Shown piece after piece: positions 41,628 through 64,000 of a stretch of DNA of 64,000 nucleotides. Made by a program: the position numbers and the translations under genes. A model generated the notes under the pieces. The model was not told where the DNA came from. It did no database searches and saw only the letters and a list, made by a program, of their open reading frames with translations. Within the stretch, counting starts at the first letter, position 1; each line of letters begins with the position of its first letter. The stretch comes from Syngnathus acus. Lineage: Eukaryota; Chordata; Actinopteri; Syngnathiformes; Syngnathidae. The stretch is from assembly GCF_901709675.1 (NCBI RefSeq), contig NC_051096.1:6289001-6353000 (forward strand). The letters run 5' to 3'.

Positions 41628-44600
41628 ATGAGTGACGTCGACGAGGGAGATAACGAAAGACGGGTAAGGAGGTACATTTAATTGTAGTTGACTCATTTCA
41701 AGATCACAACAAACACGTACGTACATTCAATGTAAATGAATGAAGTTGTATGTTGTTGACATTTTGTAGGTTTTGCCCTAATTATAGAGCGCCTAAAAGT
41801 TAGTTGCCTCTTGTTAAACGCACGATATATATATATTTCTAGACCTTTAAAAGCAGCTAGTAAACTTCAGTAACTTAACGTTAGCTTGAACCTCCACCTC
41901 GGTGTTATCTCAAACGGCGTCTCATCTTTTATTTCCAGCAGTAATTTTTGGGGGGGCTGATGGAGCCAGTAACCGTTATATATTCTCACAATATGAAAAG
42001 TCAAGTGCAGATGTTGTAAAGTTTTCTTTCCTAGCTGTTATGAACTTGATCTCTAAATGTTCTCATTTGAAATTCGTTGTTGCGCGTTTTAATTCTTAAT
42101 GTAACCGCAATGCATTCCATGTTTATATTTGTATTTTACCCAACACTTGACATCTTTTTCATACATCTAATATTATTGGATGTTCTTTTTTGATTAAGGC
42201 ACATTGGCCGTGAAGGATTCGAAGATTTGTATCCAATGATGGAAGAAAGAACAAAATTCCAAGCTAAAAGAAGGCTAATGAAAACATGAACAGAGCAATA
42301 CAGAACGGTTGGCAAGGGAGGAAAATGTGTGGAAGATTAGAACGCTAAGTTTGGGTGAAGAAAAACACGGACAAAACAAAAAAAAGAAGAATGAGGAGTA
42401 GAAATGAAAACTTGAATGAATGAAAAGAAACTGGAAGAAAGAATATGACCCTAGGTTAAGTAAATATTGCTTCTTCCATTGTTCTTTCTTTTTAATTTAG
42501 TAATTAAATTGCATGCATGACCTTTGTAATAAAATTCAGTCTTGCTTACTCATTCTTTGAACTAAAGATGTACTTAAATGATAGTTATCATTTTCTCCAC
42601 AGTACACAAGCTCACGCGACATAAAAAGAGGTACTACGGATATAGTCATTTAGTTATTAGATTATAAGTACCCAGTAAAGTGCGTGGTGAGTGTTAGTTG
42701 TACTGTGTTTTATGTGTTAACCCCCCCCTTTTTTTTTTTTTATCTAAAGTAATTTATGTTATGAATACTCATATGTATAAATGATATCATTTTACTACTG
42801 TTGCTGCAGGGTTCTCAAGCCTCATCTAAATCGGAACATGGAAGTTCAACTCGGGCCAAGTCAGGGAACAGGTCAGGCTCCTCGAGTCCATCCCCAGAAT
42901 CTAAGCATTCTGAATCCAGATCGTGCTCTCCATCAAAATCGGGGTCTGTTGTCATTCATGTTTGTTGGCGTCTCTAATTGAATTTCTTTGGTCCTCTGTC
43001 AATTACACGAGTATCTCCTTCCGGCCTTACAGTTCTCGTTCTAGGCACGTTTCTGATCGACTTGCCGGTCGTTCACGATCTCCGTCTCATCCCTGCCGAC
43101 AGAGGTCTCGTTCTCATTCCGACAGCCCCGACTTCCGCCGCAGGAAGAACCGTAGCACTTCCCCAATGTCAAACCGCAGCCCTGAGGCTGGGCTCAGGGT
43201 GAGTGCAAATTGACCTGGATGGTGTTTAAAAACCTCAAACTCTCATCTCATTGTATCAACAGAGCCATGAAACAAAAGAAGCAAACAGTCACGGCAGTAT
43301 CACTGATAGGGTATGTGGACCTTGGGGCATATTTTGGGCTAGCTTTGTGGTGAAATTGTGTCGGGATAAACGTGATTGAAATCAGTATTGGTCTCATTTG
43401 TGTGAATTCAGTGGATCACAAAGACCTTTATTGTGAACCCTTCTAGGCAAACCCCGATCCAAGCAAATGTTTGGGGATATTTGGCCTCAGCTTGGAAACC
43501 AGAGCGCGGGACCTGAGGGACGTGTTTTCACAATACGGGCCTCTTGCCGGGGTCAAGGTGGTGTTTCACCATCGCTCGGGTCGCTCGCGTGGCTACGCCT
43601 TTGTTTATTTTGAGAGACTTGAAGATTCAAAGGAGGTATGATTTACATCTTTTATTCAATTGTGATGACATGCATCTCATTAGACGGTTTGTTATTTTGT
43701 GGCAATAATTACTGCAGAAGTATAGACGCGGCTCAATGTGGTGTTGCTAAAACAAGCTGAGCTGCTCATTTTACTTAGGTGTGATTACACGAGTTCACCA
43801 CTAGATGTCAGTCGTATTTCAGGCAACATCACCCTCACGCCATTCATCAGCACTGTTGCATGAGTGAGGTGATGCTGATCATTGACTCTTGTCTTTTTTT
43901 TCCTCAGGCAATGGCGAAAACCAATGGTATGGAGATAGATGGGAAGGTAATTAGAGTAGATTACTCCATTACCAAGCGTGCCCACTCCCCCACACCTGGA
44001 ATCTACATGGGTAAATCAACTATGTAAGAGCCAATGTTTCCCTTCTGTATGTTGGATCCTCTCATTAAGAAAGGAGTCAGTCTCACCGCCACCTTGTTTT
44101 TGTTTGGTTTTAAATAGAGATGGTGATGATGATGATGATGATGACGGCGGAGGTAGCCAAAGGGGAAGAGGCTCATATTATAACCGTGGCTATGACCGAG
44201 GCTATGAGCGAAGCTACGACAAAGGCTACGACCGTTCTCATGACAGAGACTATGATAGAAACTATGATAGGAACTATGACAAAAACTATTACCGAAGCTA
44301 CGACCGAAGCTACGACCGAAGCAATGACCGAGGCTACGACCGAGGCTACGACCGAGGCTACGACCGAAGCGACGACCGAGGTTACGACCGAGGCTACGAA
44401 CGAGGCTACGAACGAGGGTACGACCGAAGCTACAATCGAAGCTACAATCGATGCGACAGCTACGATGAGTACGACTACAGGATTAGGTTAGTCATCATTT
44501 ACAAAGTCAAAATGTTACCCCACTCCATTCATTCCAACACTTCATGTTGTGGTTCAGTCGCAGGCGCTCCCCATCACCCGACTACATTAGATACAGAAAT

Positions 44601-44787
44601 TCCTCTTGGTCTCGCTCCTACAACCAAAGTAAGTACGGACCAGACAAATGAATGCCATTTTACATGTAACAACATTTTGATATACTTTATGATGTTTGAA
44701 CCAGGCATGTGCCTTTGTCACTGTCAAAAGCACATTTGTTCTGTAATGCCGTTGACTGCGTGTTTTGTTTTTGCAGGGCGCTACTGA
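41628..44787 (+). CDS. tra2a: Transformer-2 alpha splicing regulator (Tra2a)
   Basis: SR-like nuclear splicing factor that binds GAA-rich exonic enhancers. Coding exons: 41628-41663, 42810-42943, 43033-43198, 43263-43310, 43447-43635, 43908-44023, 44118-44486, 44558-44628, 44777-44787; 379 aa, versus 282 in human. The start [12 protein letters not shown] matches the family. RS1 (about 13-125) is rich in RS/SR pairs. The RRM (about 134-213) has CLGIFGLSL (RNP2 region) and [10 protein letters not shown] (RNP1), then the conserved linker [19 protein letters not shown]. After it come a Gly/Asp tract (D-G-D7-GGG, from 231), 23 tetrapeptides of YDRG type (251-342), and a short RS2 ending RRY. Low-complexity expansion explains the extra length. 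Intron 1 contains a probable poison exon. Confidence 0.95.
42199..42454 (+). other. Probable tra2a poison exon (alternative, premature stop)
   Basis: Between coding exons 1 and 2 lies a purine-rich 256-nt block with an acceptor (GATTAAG|GCAC) and a donor (CCTAG|GTTAAG). It is loaded with GAA/AGAA motifs (for example GATGGAAGAAAGAAC and CTGGAAGAAAGAA). Joined to exon 1 it reads four codons and then TGA. Vertebrate TRA2A and TRA2B carry a highly conserved poison exon here that Tra2 proteins activate to limit their own expression. Exact ends are my reading of the splice sites. Confidence 0.75.
44179..44454 (+). repeat. In-frame 12-nt coding repeat (23 units) in tra2a
   Basis: A tandem array of 12-bp units of the type TACGACCGAGGC encodes 23 tetrapeptides ([16 protein letters not shown] variants). 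Units in the 3' half are nearly identical while 5' units are diverged, suggesting recent expansion in the 3' part. Confidence 0.95.
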
Positions 44788-46502
44788 AGTGCGACAGCCG
44801 ATTTCAACTAGCTTGTCTAAATTGACAGCCTGCGTTGAGTTAAAATCAGGTGTGTTTACATGCAGGGGAGATGTTTTTATTTGTCAACGGCAGACACTTG
44901 GATGAACTTTTCAATAGTTGCCATCCATATAGTGTTTTTGTGTTGTTGCTATTCTGACCTCAAATCTTCAGTGTTACTCACTGATGATTGAGTCTCCTGG
45001 TAAGTACAACGTAAAGCTCTGTGTGAAGTGTGAAGCTCTCCTTACACTATTGTGAAAAAGTCATTTAGGTCATCATCTGAGTTGAATGATTTTTGTGCGT
45101 AAATGGAAATACATACATGTAACTCTGCAAAGATTCTCATTCTTCTGGCTCCAATATGCATTAGAATTGAAGTTGGGCTTCACTTCTAAGATGTGTGGGT
45201 GAGGTGGGAGAAAAAGCAAGGAGAGTTTCGCACAACAAGCCAGACGCCGGGATGTTGTTCCATGTTCACACACATTTAGGTTAATGTTGAGGTCACGCTT
45301 GAAGTACACAATAATTCCTCTAAAAGTTTAGCACCGCTTCAAGTTACACCAATAAAACAAAGTGGGGAAAAAACCTTAATACCTTATTGGTTACATCTCA
45401 TTTCATCAAGTCAAATAGAGATGAATGAATGTTGCAAATAATTATAAAAGTGCATCAAGCACACACACACACAGGTGATGATACGTCAGGCATCTTCTGA
45501 ATGTGGACAATCTTCAAAGTCTGGTGACAAACACTTTACTGTAAGTAACCTCGAGCTAACGGGCCGCTTTCAACCCACAAATGCGAACTCGAATAAAGGA
45601 GCGGCTTATTCAAATGGGCTTGTAATAACTGCTGACATGTCACGGGGCCCCCTCGCAGTTATGCATCGGTTCACTTTGATAGCATGAAAAGTTGGAAAGC
45701 TCAAGGGTCAAAGTAAGACGTCTCCGCCACAGAGACGCAAGCGTCAATGTCATGTTTATGCTCCTGTTCTCACTTGTACTTAAACGATTACCTTTTGAGT
45801 GACATGAGCAGGAATTCCTTGACGAGTGGCCATATCTGAGCCGCCCGGTGTATTTCACGCGCCAAAACGAATGCAGATAATTAGCAGGATTTTATGAGTT
45901 GCAGTTGTGACATTGATAGAGCACTGACACAGGGTCCTTCTCTGGGGTCATCTGCTGATAGGTTGATCAACTGTAGGATAACGGGTTACATATTTAAGAA
46001 GTGCACTTTAGAGCCATGTACTGAACATAATGACAGAATGGGCCCAATGGTCACCTGCCTTGATGTAACCTGGTTACAAAGGAAAAATAACCGATAGGTG
46101 TGAATTGGTATTGCCCGGGAACTAGTCTTTCCTCTATTTTACGTGAAGTTTTGCGATACTTTGGTTTATTCAAACACAAAGCGCGCAAAATGCTGACCCA
46201 GTGTAACCTGTGGTGCAATTCTAAAGAAGAGTATAGAATGGATCCTGTTCTTGACCTTTTAGATACAATTTGACTGCACTGTTTTTGTGCCCTTGTGTTG
46301 ACTGTGAATGACTTATTCAGTCAATTGGTTGCATCTGCCATTATGTTCAGGTACAAATCTCTTTTTAAGACCTTCACCGTATGAAAATGGTTTTTTTTTG
46401 TTTTCTTTTCTGAGAATCATGTACAGAGGTTTTTTTTCTCTGTATTCTTATTGAAAAAAAGTGAGTGTTTTTGTACTAATTAATTTAGAACTTTTGAATA
46501 AA
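44788..46502 (+). other. tra2a 3' UTR
   Basis: Non-coding sequence after the tra2a stop. A canonical AATAAA at 46497-46502 is the most distal convincing poly(A) signal; an earlier AATAAA lies near 45351. No coding content is recognised. Confidence 0.5.
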
Positions 46503-48879
46503 AAAACTGTTAAGAATACAGGTGGGCTTTCAAAATCATCTTTATGTAACTTTGCAGTTGTATGACATTGCAAATATTACTACATTAAACAACCAGTTTC
46601 AATATACAATGAATCAATGCATGTGATCATTTAAATTATAGATAACAACCATTATTTAGCCTAAACAAGCTGCCAGATCATACAAATTAGCATGAAGAAA
46701 AGAACTAAAAAAAATAAACTGTTTAATTGAGTACACATTAATAGATTTCTCCAGTCCACACAATGTGCTGTCTACATTCAATAACTCACGCACATTTTAT
46801 TGCAGTACTATAAACAAAACTACAAGTGTGAAAACTTGAGGTGCAACAACCCACGTTTCTGTTTTTGCTGGGTTAAACGAGATCATGAACAAAGCGGTTA
46901 CTTTAAGTTCTTTTTGCAAACAGATTACAGTGTAATAATTTGAAAAAAATATTCTTGACAACTAAACAAAGAGAAAGGACAGTCAACCTAGGTCCAAATG
47001 TCAAGTTAAATACAAAGTGTAACACATTTCTGCAAATATTCAAGTAAATGTGTGAAAATACTCACTTTTAACCAAATCAATGAACTTAAGGGTGTGGAGT
47101 TTGATTACTTTTGTATTAAACAATTATATCATTCAAAATAACCACATAGTGCAATCAACAGATGTTTATTAAAACCCCATATTGGGGGGAATGATTAAAA
47201 GTAAGTCCAAAAAATATTGCAAGTCATCTCATACCAGCTCTCTAAATTAAATGCAGAGCAACAAGCAACTTCATGAACCATGCAAAGCATACAAGCCTGC
47301 TATTAATATGCTGTTGTGCTAAGTAACAGAATAAAAACAGCAACATTTCTATATTTAAATGTATATTTTATTCTTGCCTAACAAGACAGAATACGTGTGT
47401 TTTTGTAAAAGTTTGAAAAAAGATCAGGTTTGACACCAAAACAATGCGAGAGAGCAAAATTGGACACTTCTCTTTAGCCTTTTTAACGTACGAGATGTAT
47501 GATCCTTTTATTTGTTATTAGATGTATTATTCAACCCCATCTTTTAATAAAAATTCAAACTGGATTGCTGGTGCTGCACACAAACGCGCACACACGCGCG
47601 CGCGCACCGCCATTTTACTACTGACATGAGGGTTGTCATCTCGTTTAGGAGGAGCAAAAATGGTGGGGAGGAAGAAAAAAAAGCATCCGTTAGTTTGTTG
47701 TTTTGGGAGCTCGTGTGGATCCACTTGAGGTGCATTGATGCATGTGTTTCAAGCAAATAGACTTTATGCATTAGCGTGGATCAGGAGGCATCAGTCAATG
47801 TAACAGTCAGGGCTCAACATGGCGTACGAAACGGTCCACTTTCAGTAGATGCTCTGCTTTAAACGTTTAAACAGTGAATCAAAAAGACCCGATAAGAGTC
47901 ATGATTAGATCATAGAATATAAAAGAGGTAAAGAATTCTCACCGGATGACAGAATCCATAGATTGTGTTTGTGAGAGCCTAGGCGACGATTTGACATGAG
48001 GGAAGCCAACAACAATTTACAACCCAAAATTGAGCAATAACTGCGATTTGCTGGAAGGAGATTTTCGAATCAACCAGAAATATCCCCCAAAATACGATTT
48101 TTACGCTTGCGTATAACGGTCAAATCTGGAGCCCGTCCTCCAACATAGTAAGTAATGGACTCTCCAACTTTATGTTACTTCGCCCCCCCTATGGAAGGAG
48201 TCCATAGAAGGTGGGTGGGGGCCTCTGGAAGTGTGGGGGAGGCGTTCTGTACATTCCTCAGCGATACATTCACCCGTCGCGCACATGGCCGCGCGCAGCC
48301 TTGCACACACGCACACAACAAGACTGCAGCCATGCATGAGCTCATCCAAGTCGACGTGCGCGGCCCAGAGAGCTCACACAGCATGGCTGCAGTTGCCCAG
48401 AAAAATCTATATGCAGCGCTCACATAACTCATCTTTCCCCGTTTTTTTTCTCATTCACTTTGCGCCTTATATATTGTCACAATTTTTTCAAACATAACCG
48501 CATCAAGTGGAAATGACAAATAACACGGATATTTATGGTAAATGTACTCATTCAATCATTTGGCAAAAAACTGTTTTTAAAAACTTTTCGAGATGTAACC
48601 AATGTCTCGCATATCAACAGATTAAATGTATGAACGTCTCAGAAGAAGGCGCACTCGTTTTAAAAGAACCATATTGTTTGATAAAGTAAACCAATTAAAA
48701 GAAAGGCTCAAGTTGAGCAAAAGCTGGATAAAAGAGTTGGGGGAAAAAAGCCTCATGTTGGCTCTCTGGCTCATATTTCGTTACATCCCTGTCGTGTGAG
48801 CCAAAGTCCAACAGTCTCGACGTGGACGTAAACGCATCGTTGGCGGGCTGGTTCATATAGAATAGTCGCTCTTTGTCAG

Positions 48880-48956
48880 CCAATCAAATGAGCGCGCCGG
48901 CGGCAGTAGTAGGAGCGGCCGTGCTGCCCTCCGATTGGTCGGCTCTCCCGGCCAAT
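48880..48956. promoter_or_regulatory. CCAAT-box cluster (NF-Y type)
   Basis: Three CCAAT boxes lie within 77 bases: CCAAT at 48880-48884, the inverted ATTGG at 48934-48938, and CCAAT at 48952-48956, in GC-rich DNA. This looks like an NF-Y-dependent promoter or enhancer. Which transcript it drives is unknown; the nearest downstream gene is igf2bp3, 2 kb away. Confidence 0.5.
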
Positions 48957-50204
48957 CAGACTGCAGCATGTGATGTACGAGAGGAAACCCTCTGAGGCAG
49001 ACATGGCCCCGCACTGATAGTCACACATTCAAAGGCCCAAAAACTCTTTAAAAAATCTACTTTAAAAGCAACTGAACCAAATAAAACATACACTTTCACC
49101 TCTTTTTCCATGTTGCTGCTGTTGGAAAAGGTTTCCCATCTCTCAAACAACACAGTATTTGATAACTCTGATTTATTAGTTATACTTGTTTAAAATGCAT
49201 TGCTATGTATAAAGAAAACATCCTGTAACACATTATAAGGCACTAAACAAAACCACATTGATAACAAATATAACTCTGGAAAAGGTTTTTATGTGCAAAA
49301 TTCCTTGCTTAAATCATTTTATTTGAGAAAATGGCAGTGCAGTACAGTACTTGGCCATTACGTTTTGGAGTTTTGTGCTGACAAACTGCACTCATACTAC
49401 TTACTATACGCAATACTGAAACATTTTATTTTGGTTAACTACATTAGCATTTTTATTTTCCTACAAATACTGTGTCTCTGTCCATCTAGCTTTGCAAGCT
49501 ATGTATAATAACAGGCATAACAATTAGATGGTCATCCACTTCCACCACTCCTCATGATCATTATTTCAGTATTTTTGTCTTATTTTTGCTTGATGGTTGT
49601 GCTAGGAGATTTCCCGAATGAAAAACATGAGCCTTGGCTCAATCGGAAACACTGCATTCAATTGTGCAGGTGTACCTAATATTGTGGGCTGTCTGTCATG
49701 ACCTTTGACTATACGTAACAGATGTGTACATTTTCAAAATGCACTCCTTGTGTTTCAATTGGACCATACGTTAGGACGCCATGTTTGAAAGCCCCTCCTC
49801 CTTGCAGGCAACATGGCAGCCAAGGCTTGAACCACATGGCCGGCCGGCTCCAACTAGTAGTAAAATAGAACCGTGGAAGCATTGAAACCGAATGAATACA
49901 GCAACTAAATATAGCCACGGGGTGGTTATGGTCCACTCGGCGAGTTGTTTGACTTTGCTTGAGTATTAAGGGAGGGGAGGCGTACGAGGGAAGATGGACG
50001 CCCCTCATTTGAATAGGAATACGTGTCATTCCCACGTTGCGCTAGGGCCCAGATGAGGATCACGGGTCACGCTATTTTCCTTTTTCCCCATCCCATGTCA
50101 CGTATTTGTCTCCTTTTAGCAATATAGTAATGCAACATCATTTATGAATGGCCCCACCCCCCTTTCGTCCTAGTGCGCGATCACTCTACTTAAGCTGCGT
50201 CTCC

Positions 50205-50227
50205 GTGCGCGTGCGCGCGCGCGCGCG
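50205..50227. repeat. Alternating GC/GT run (Z-DNA-prone)
   Basis: A run of alternating purine-pyrimidine GTGCGC/GCGC dinucleotides about 0.8 kb upstream of the igf2bp3 start codon. Confidence 0.85.
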
Positions 50228-50927
50228 TTTTACTATAGCTCCGACGACCAATGAAAACGAAGAGTTTCCTTTTTTTTTTTTTAATGCAGAGAAAGGCACA
50301 CGGATGTGATTCTAGTAAAGACACAGCAGCCTCGAACGGAACCTCCTTTTTTTTTTTCTAACGCTGCTCAGGTTCTTTTCCTTTTTGCACCAATCCTTTC
50401 TTCTTCCCCTCCTTAAAAAAAAAACATCCACTCCCCCTCAGCTGTCCCCACCCCAGATTCCCGAGCAATTTTCCCCAATCCCAAACACTTAATTGAGCAA
50501 TTGGGTTTCCTCACGTGTCGGCTGATTTGTAGTTTGAACACGTGGCTCATTCAAAAAAACCGAATAGAAGCGGAATTTTTTTTTTCCTCCCCTTCTTCTT
50601 CTTCGTCGCTTCTTCTTCTTAGTGTAGTCGACCCAGAGGCGGGTGCCTGCCTTTGCGTGTGTGTGTGACATTGTCCGTCTCTTCGGAGGAAGACACAAAG
50701 TAGTTTCTCCTCCTTTTTCCCTTCCCTACCCGGCTCATCGTCGTTTGGAAGAGCGTGCAAGATTAATAATTAAGCGTTTATTTATTGCGCGGTGAAAGAG
50801 GCAGAGAGAGGGGCGAGGGAGCGCGAAGCCACTACGAGGCTGCCAGTTTAAATCTATCTGTCCACTCCGTAGTGCACGAGAGGGTATTTCTTTTTCCTTT
50901 TTTTGTTTTGTTTTGGGGCTTCTCTAA

Positions 50928-62998
<12,071 letters not shown>

Positions 62999-64000
62999 CG
63001 TGCCGGCGTGCCCCGGAGGGAAAAACGGTGACTGAAGCTGCCCGAGTTGGCTGGACGGGTGCGACGGAGTCCAGGGGTTGGACGACGAGGTGTTACCAAC
63101 GCTCATCTCAGGGGTCAAAGGTTATTTTAGAAGCCTACCAAAACATCCAGCCCCTCCACGCCTCACTTGAACGTTCAAGTGTGGCTTAGAGAACCCCCCC
63201 CCCCCCCACTTCCTCCTCCTCCTACTCCTCTTCGCTAAACCTCCACCAACCTCACCTCTCTGCATCACTGTAGGACTGTATCGGAGGGCTCCCATCGACG
63301 TCATCTTGCCCTCGCGTGTACGTACCCCTCGACCGCTCTCCTCCCTCAAGGGCGTGTCTATCTCTTTTTTTTTCCTCCCCCCCTCCTCCCCCATTTTTTA
63401 TTTTTTTGCAACACGAAGAAATGAGGATCCCCCTCCTATCACCTCTTTGGTGTGGTACCTCGAACCCGACAAAGATGTTTTGGTTGACTTCAGATTTGGT
63501 TGATACTTTTCAGTGTTTAATTGGTTAATGAAGCTTTCTCATGAGTTGAAAGGAAGAAAAAAAAAAGGCATTGCTCTCACGGTCCTAGTGGGACCGCCAG
63601 AGGTTTATTTTGGGGGGAGAGTTGGCTCAAATTGGTAGGGCCGCGTTTAGGGGAAAGATTGTTTGAGGCCAGGACCCCTGAAGGGGTGGATTATAAACTG
63701 GGTGTCCTGCCCGGCGAATAAAAGTGGCATTTTATAAATTCGGATGCATTTTATAGATAGTGCTAAATAAATAGATGAATATATATAAATATATACATCC
63801 AATATATATATATATATCTATATATATATTTAGAGGTGAGGGCAGCGCCGTGACTGACACTTTGGGGAATGGTGCTGAAATGCTGCTGCCCAGTTAAACC
63901 AATTTAATATGCATTTTACTTAACTACCTCAGGATCTAGTACCTCAGAAGAGAAAAAAACAAATGATTATATATAACTATATAAGAAAAAAAAATGTTCC
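62999..64000 (+). other. igf2bp3 3' UTR and downstream DNA
   Basis: Non-coding sequence follows the igf2bp3 stop: a C13 run near 63197, pyrimidine-rich tracts, an AATAAA at 63717-63722, then an AT-rich run with TATATA repeats (63779-63830). The mammalian 3' UTR is long, so transcription may continue beyond the window. No further gene is seen. Confidence 0.5.

Noticed and set aside
44120-44491. Thr-Glu-Ala-Thr repeat protein as an independent gene
   Set aside because: It is the off-frame shadow of the tra2a YDRG repeat; kept only as a low-interest observation.

Overview
The window is vertebrate nuclear DNA and almost certainly comes from a teleost fish with a compact genome. Nine multi-exon protein-coding genes are spaced with GT-AG introns, some as short as 69 bp, and dinucleotide/tetranucleotide microsatellites and AT-rich 3' regions are common. 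The predicted proteins match teleost versions of known vertebrate genes. The species cannot be fixed from the sequence alone. No prokaryotic gene, CRISPR array, tRNA/rRNA gene or intact transposon was found.

Layout. (1) 1.4-7.2 kb: the convergent homeobox pair dlx6a (+) and dlx5a (-). Two TAAT-rich blocks lie between them and look like the conserved Dlx5/6 intergenic enhancers. (2) 8.9-14.0 kb: ago2 (+), 20 coding exons, 870 codons, followed by a long AT-rich, probably 3' untranslated, region to about 20 kb. (3) 21.0-25.0 kb: pals2/mpp6 (-), a membrane-associated guanylate kinase scaffold with a probable noncoding first exon and promoter near 30 kb. (4) 30.8-32.0 kb: npy (-), neuropeptide Y, with a TATA box. 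(5) 35.9-37.7 kb: fam221a (-), head to head with (6) ccdc126 (+; leader at about 38.4 kb, coding 39.8-40.3 kb). (7) 41.6-44.8 kb: tra2a (+), an SR-like splicing regulator with a probable poison exon and an unusual Tyr-Asp-Arg-Gly repeat domain. (8) 51.0-63.0 kb: igf2bp3 (+), an RNA-binding protein with two RRM and four KH domains.

The order pals2 - npy - fam221a - ccdc126 - tra2a - igf2bp3 is the same as on human 7p15.3, except that STK31 is missing between npy and fam221a. The dlx5/dlx6 pair (human 7q21.3) and ago2 (human 8q24.3) are joined to this block, so at least two ancestral synteny junctions lie in the first 21 kb.

The genes do not form one pathway, although ago2, tra2a and igf2bp3 all act on RNA. 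I see no undescribed biological system. The observations most worth following are: the ago2 catalytic glutamate replaced by aspartate; the tra2a poison exon; the 23-unit tetrapeptide repeat in Tra2a; the two candidate Dlx enhancers; an extra 69-nt exon in igf2bp3; an in-frame N-terminal extension of Pals2; and a ZNF143-type motif in the fam221a/ccdc126 divergent promoter. Exon limits were read by eye from splice sites and reading-frame continuity. They were not checked against transcripts.
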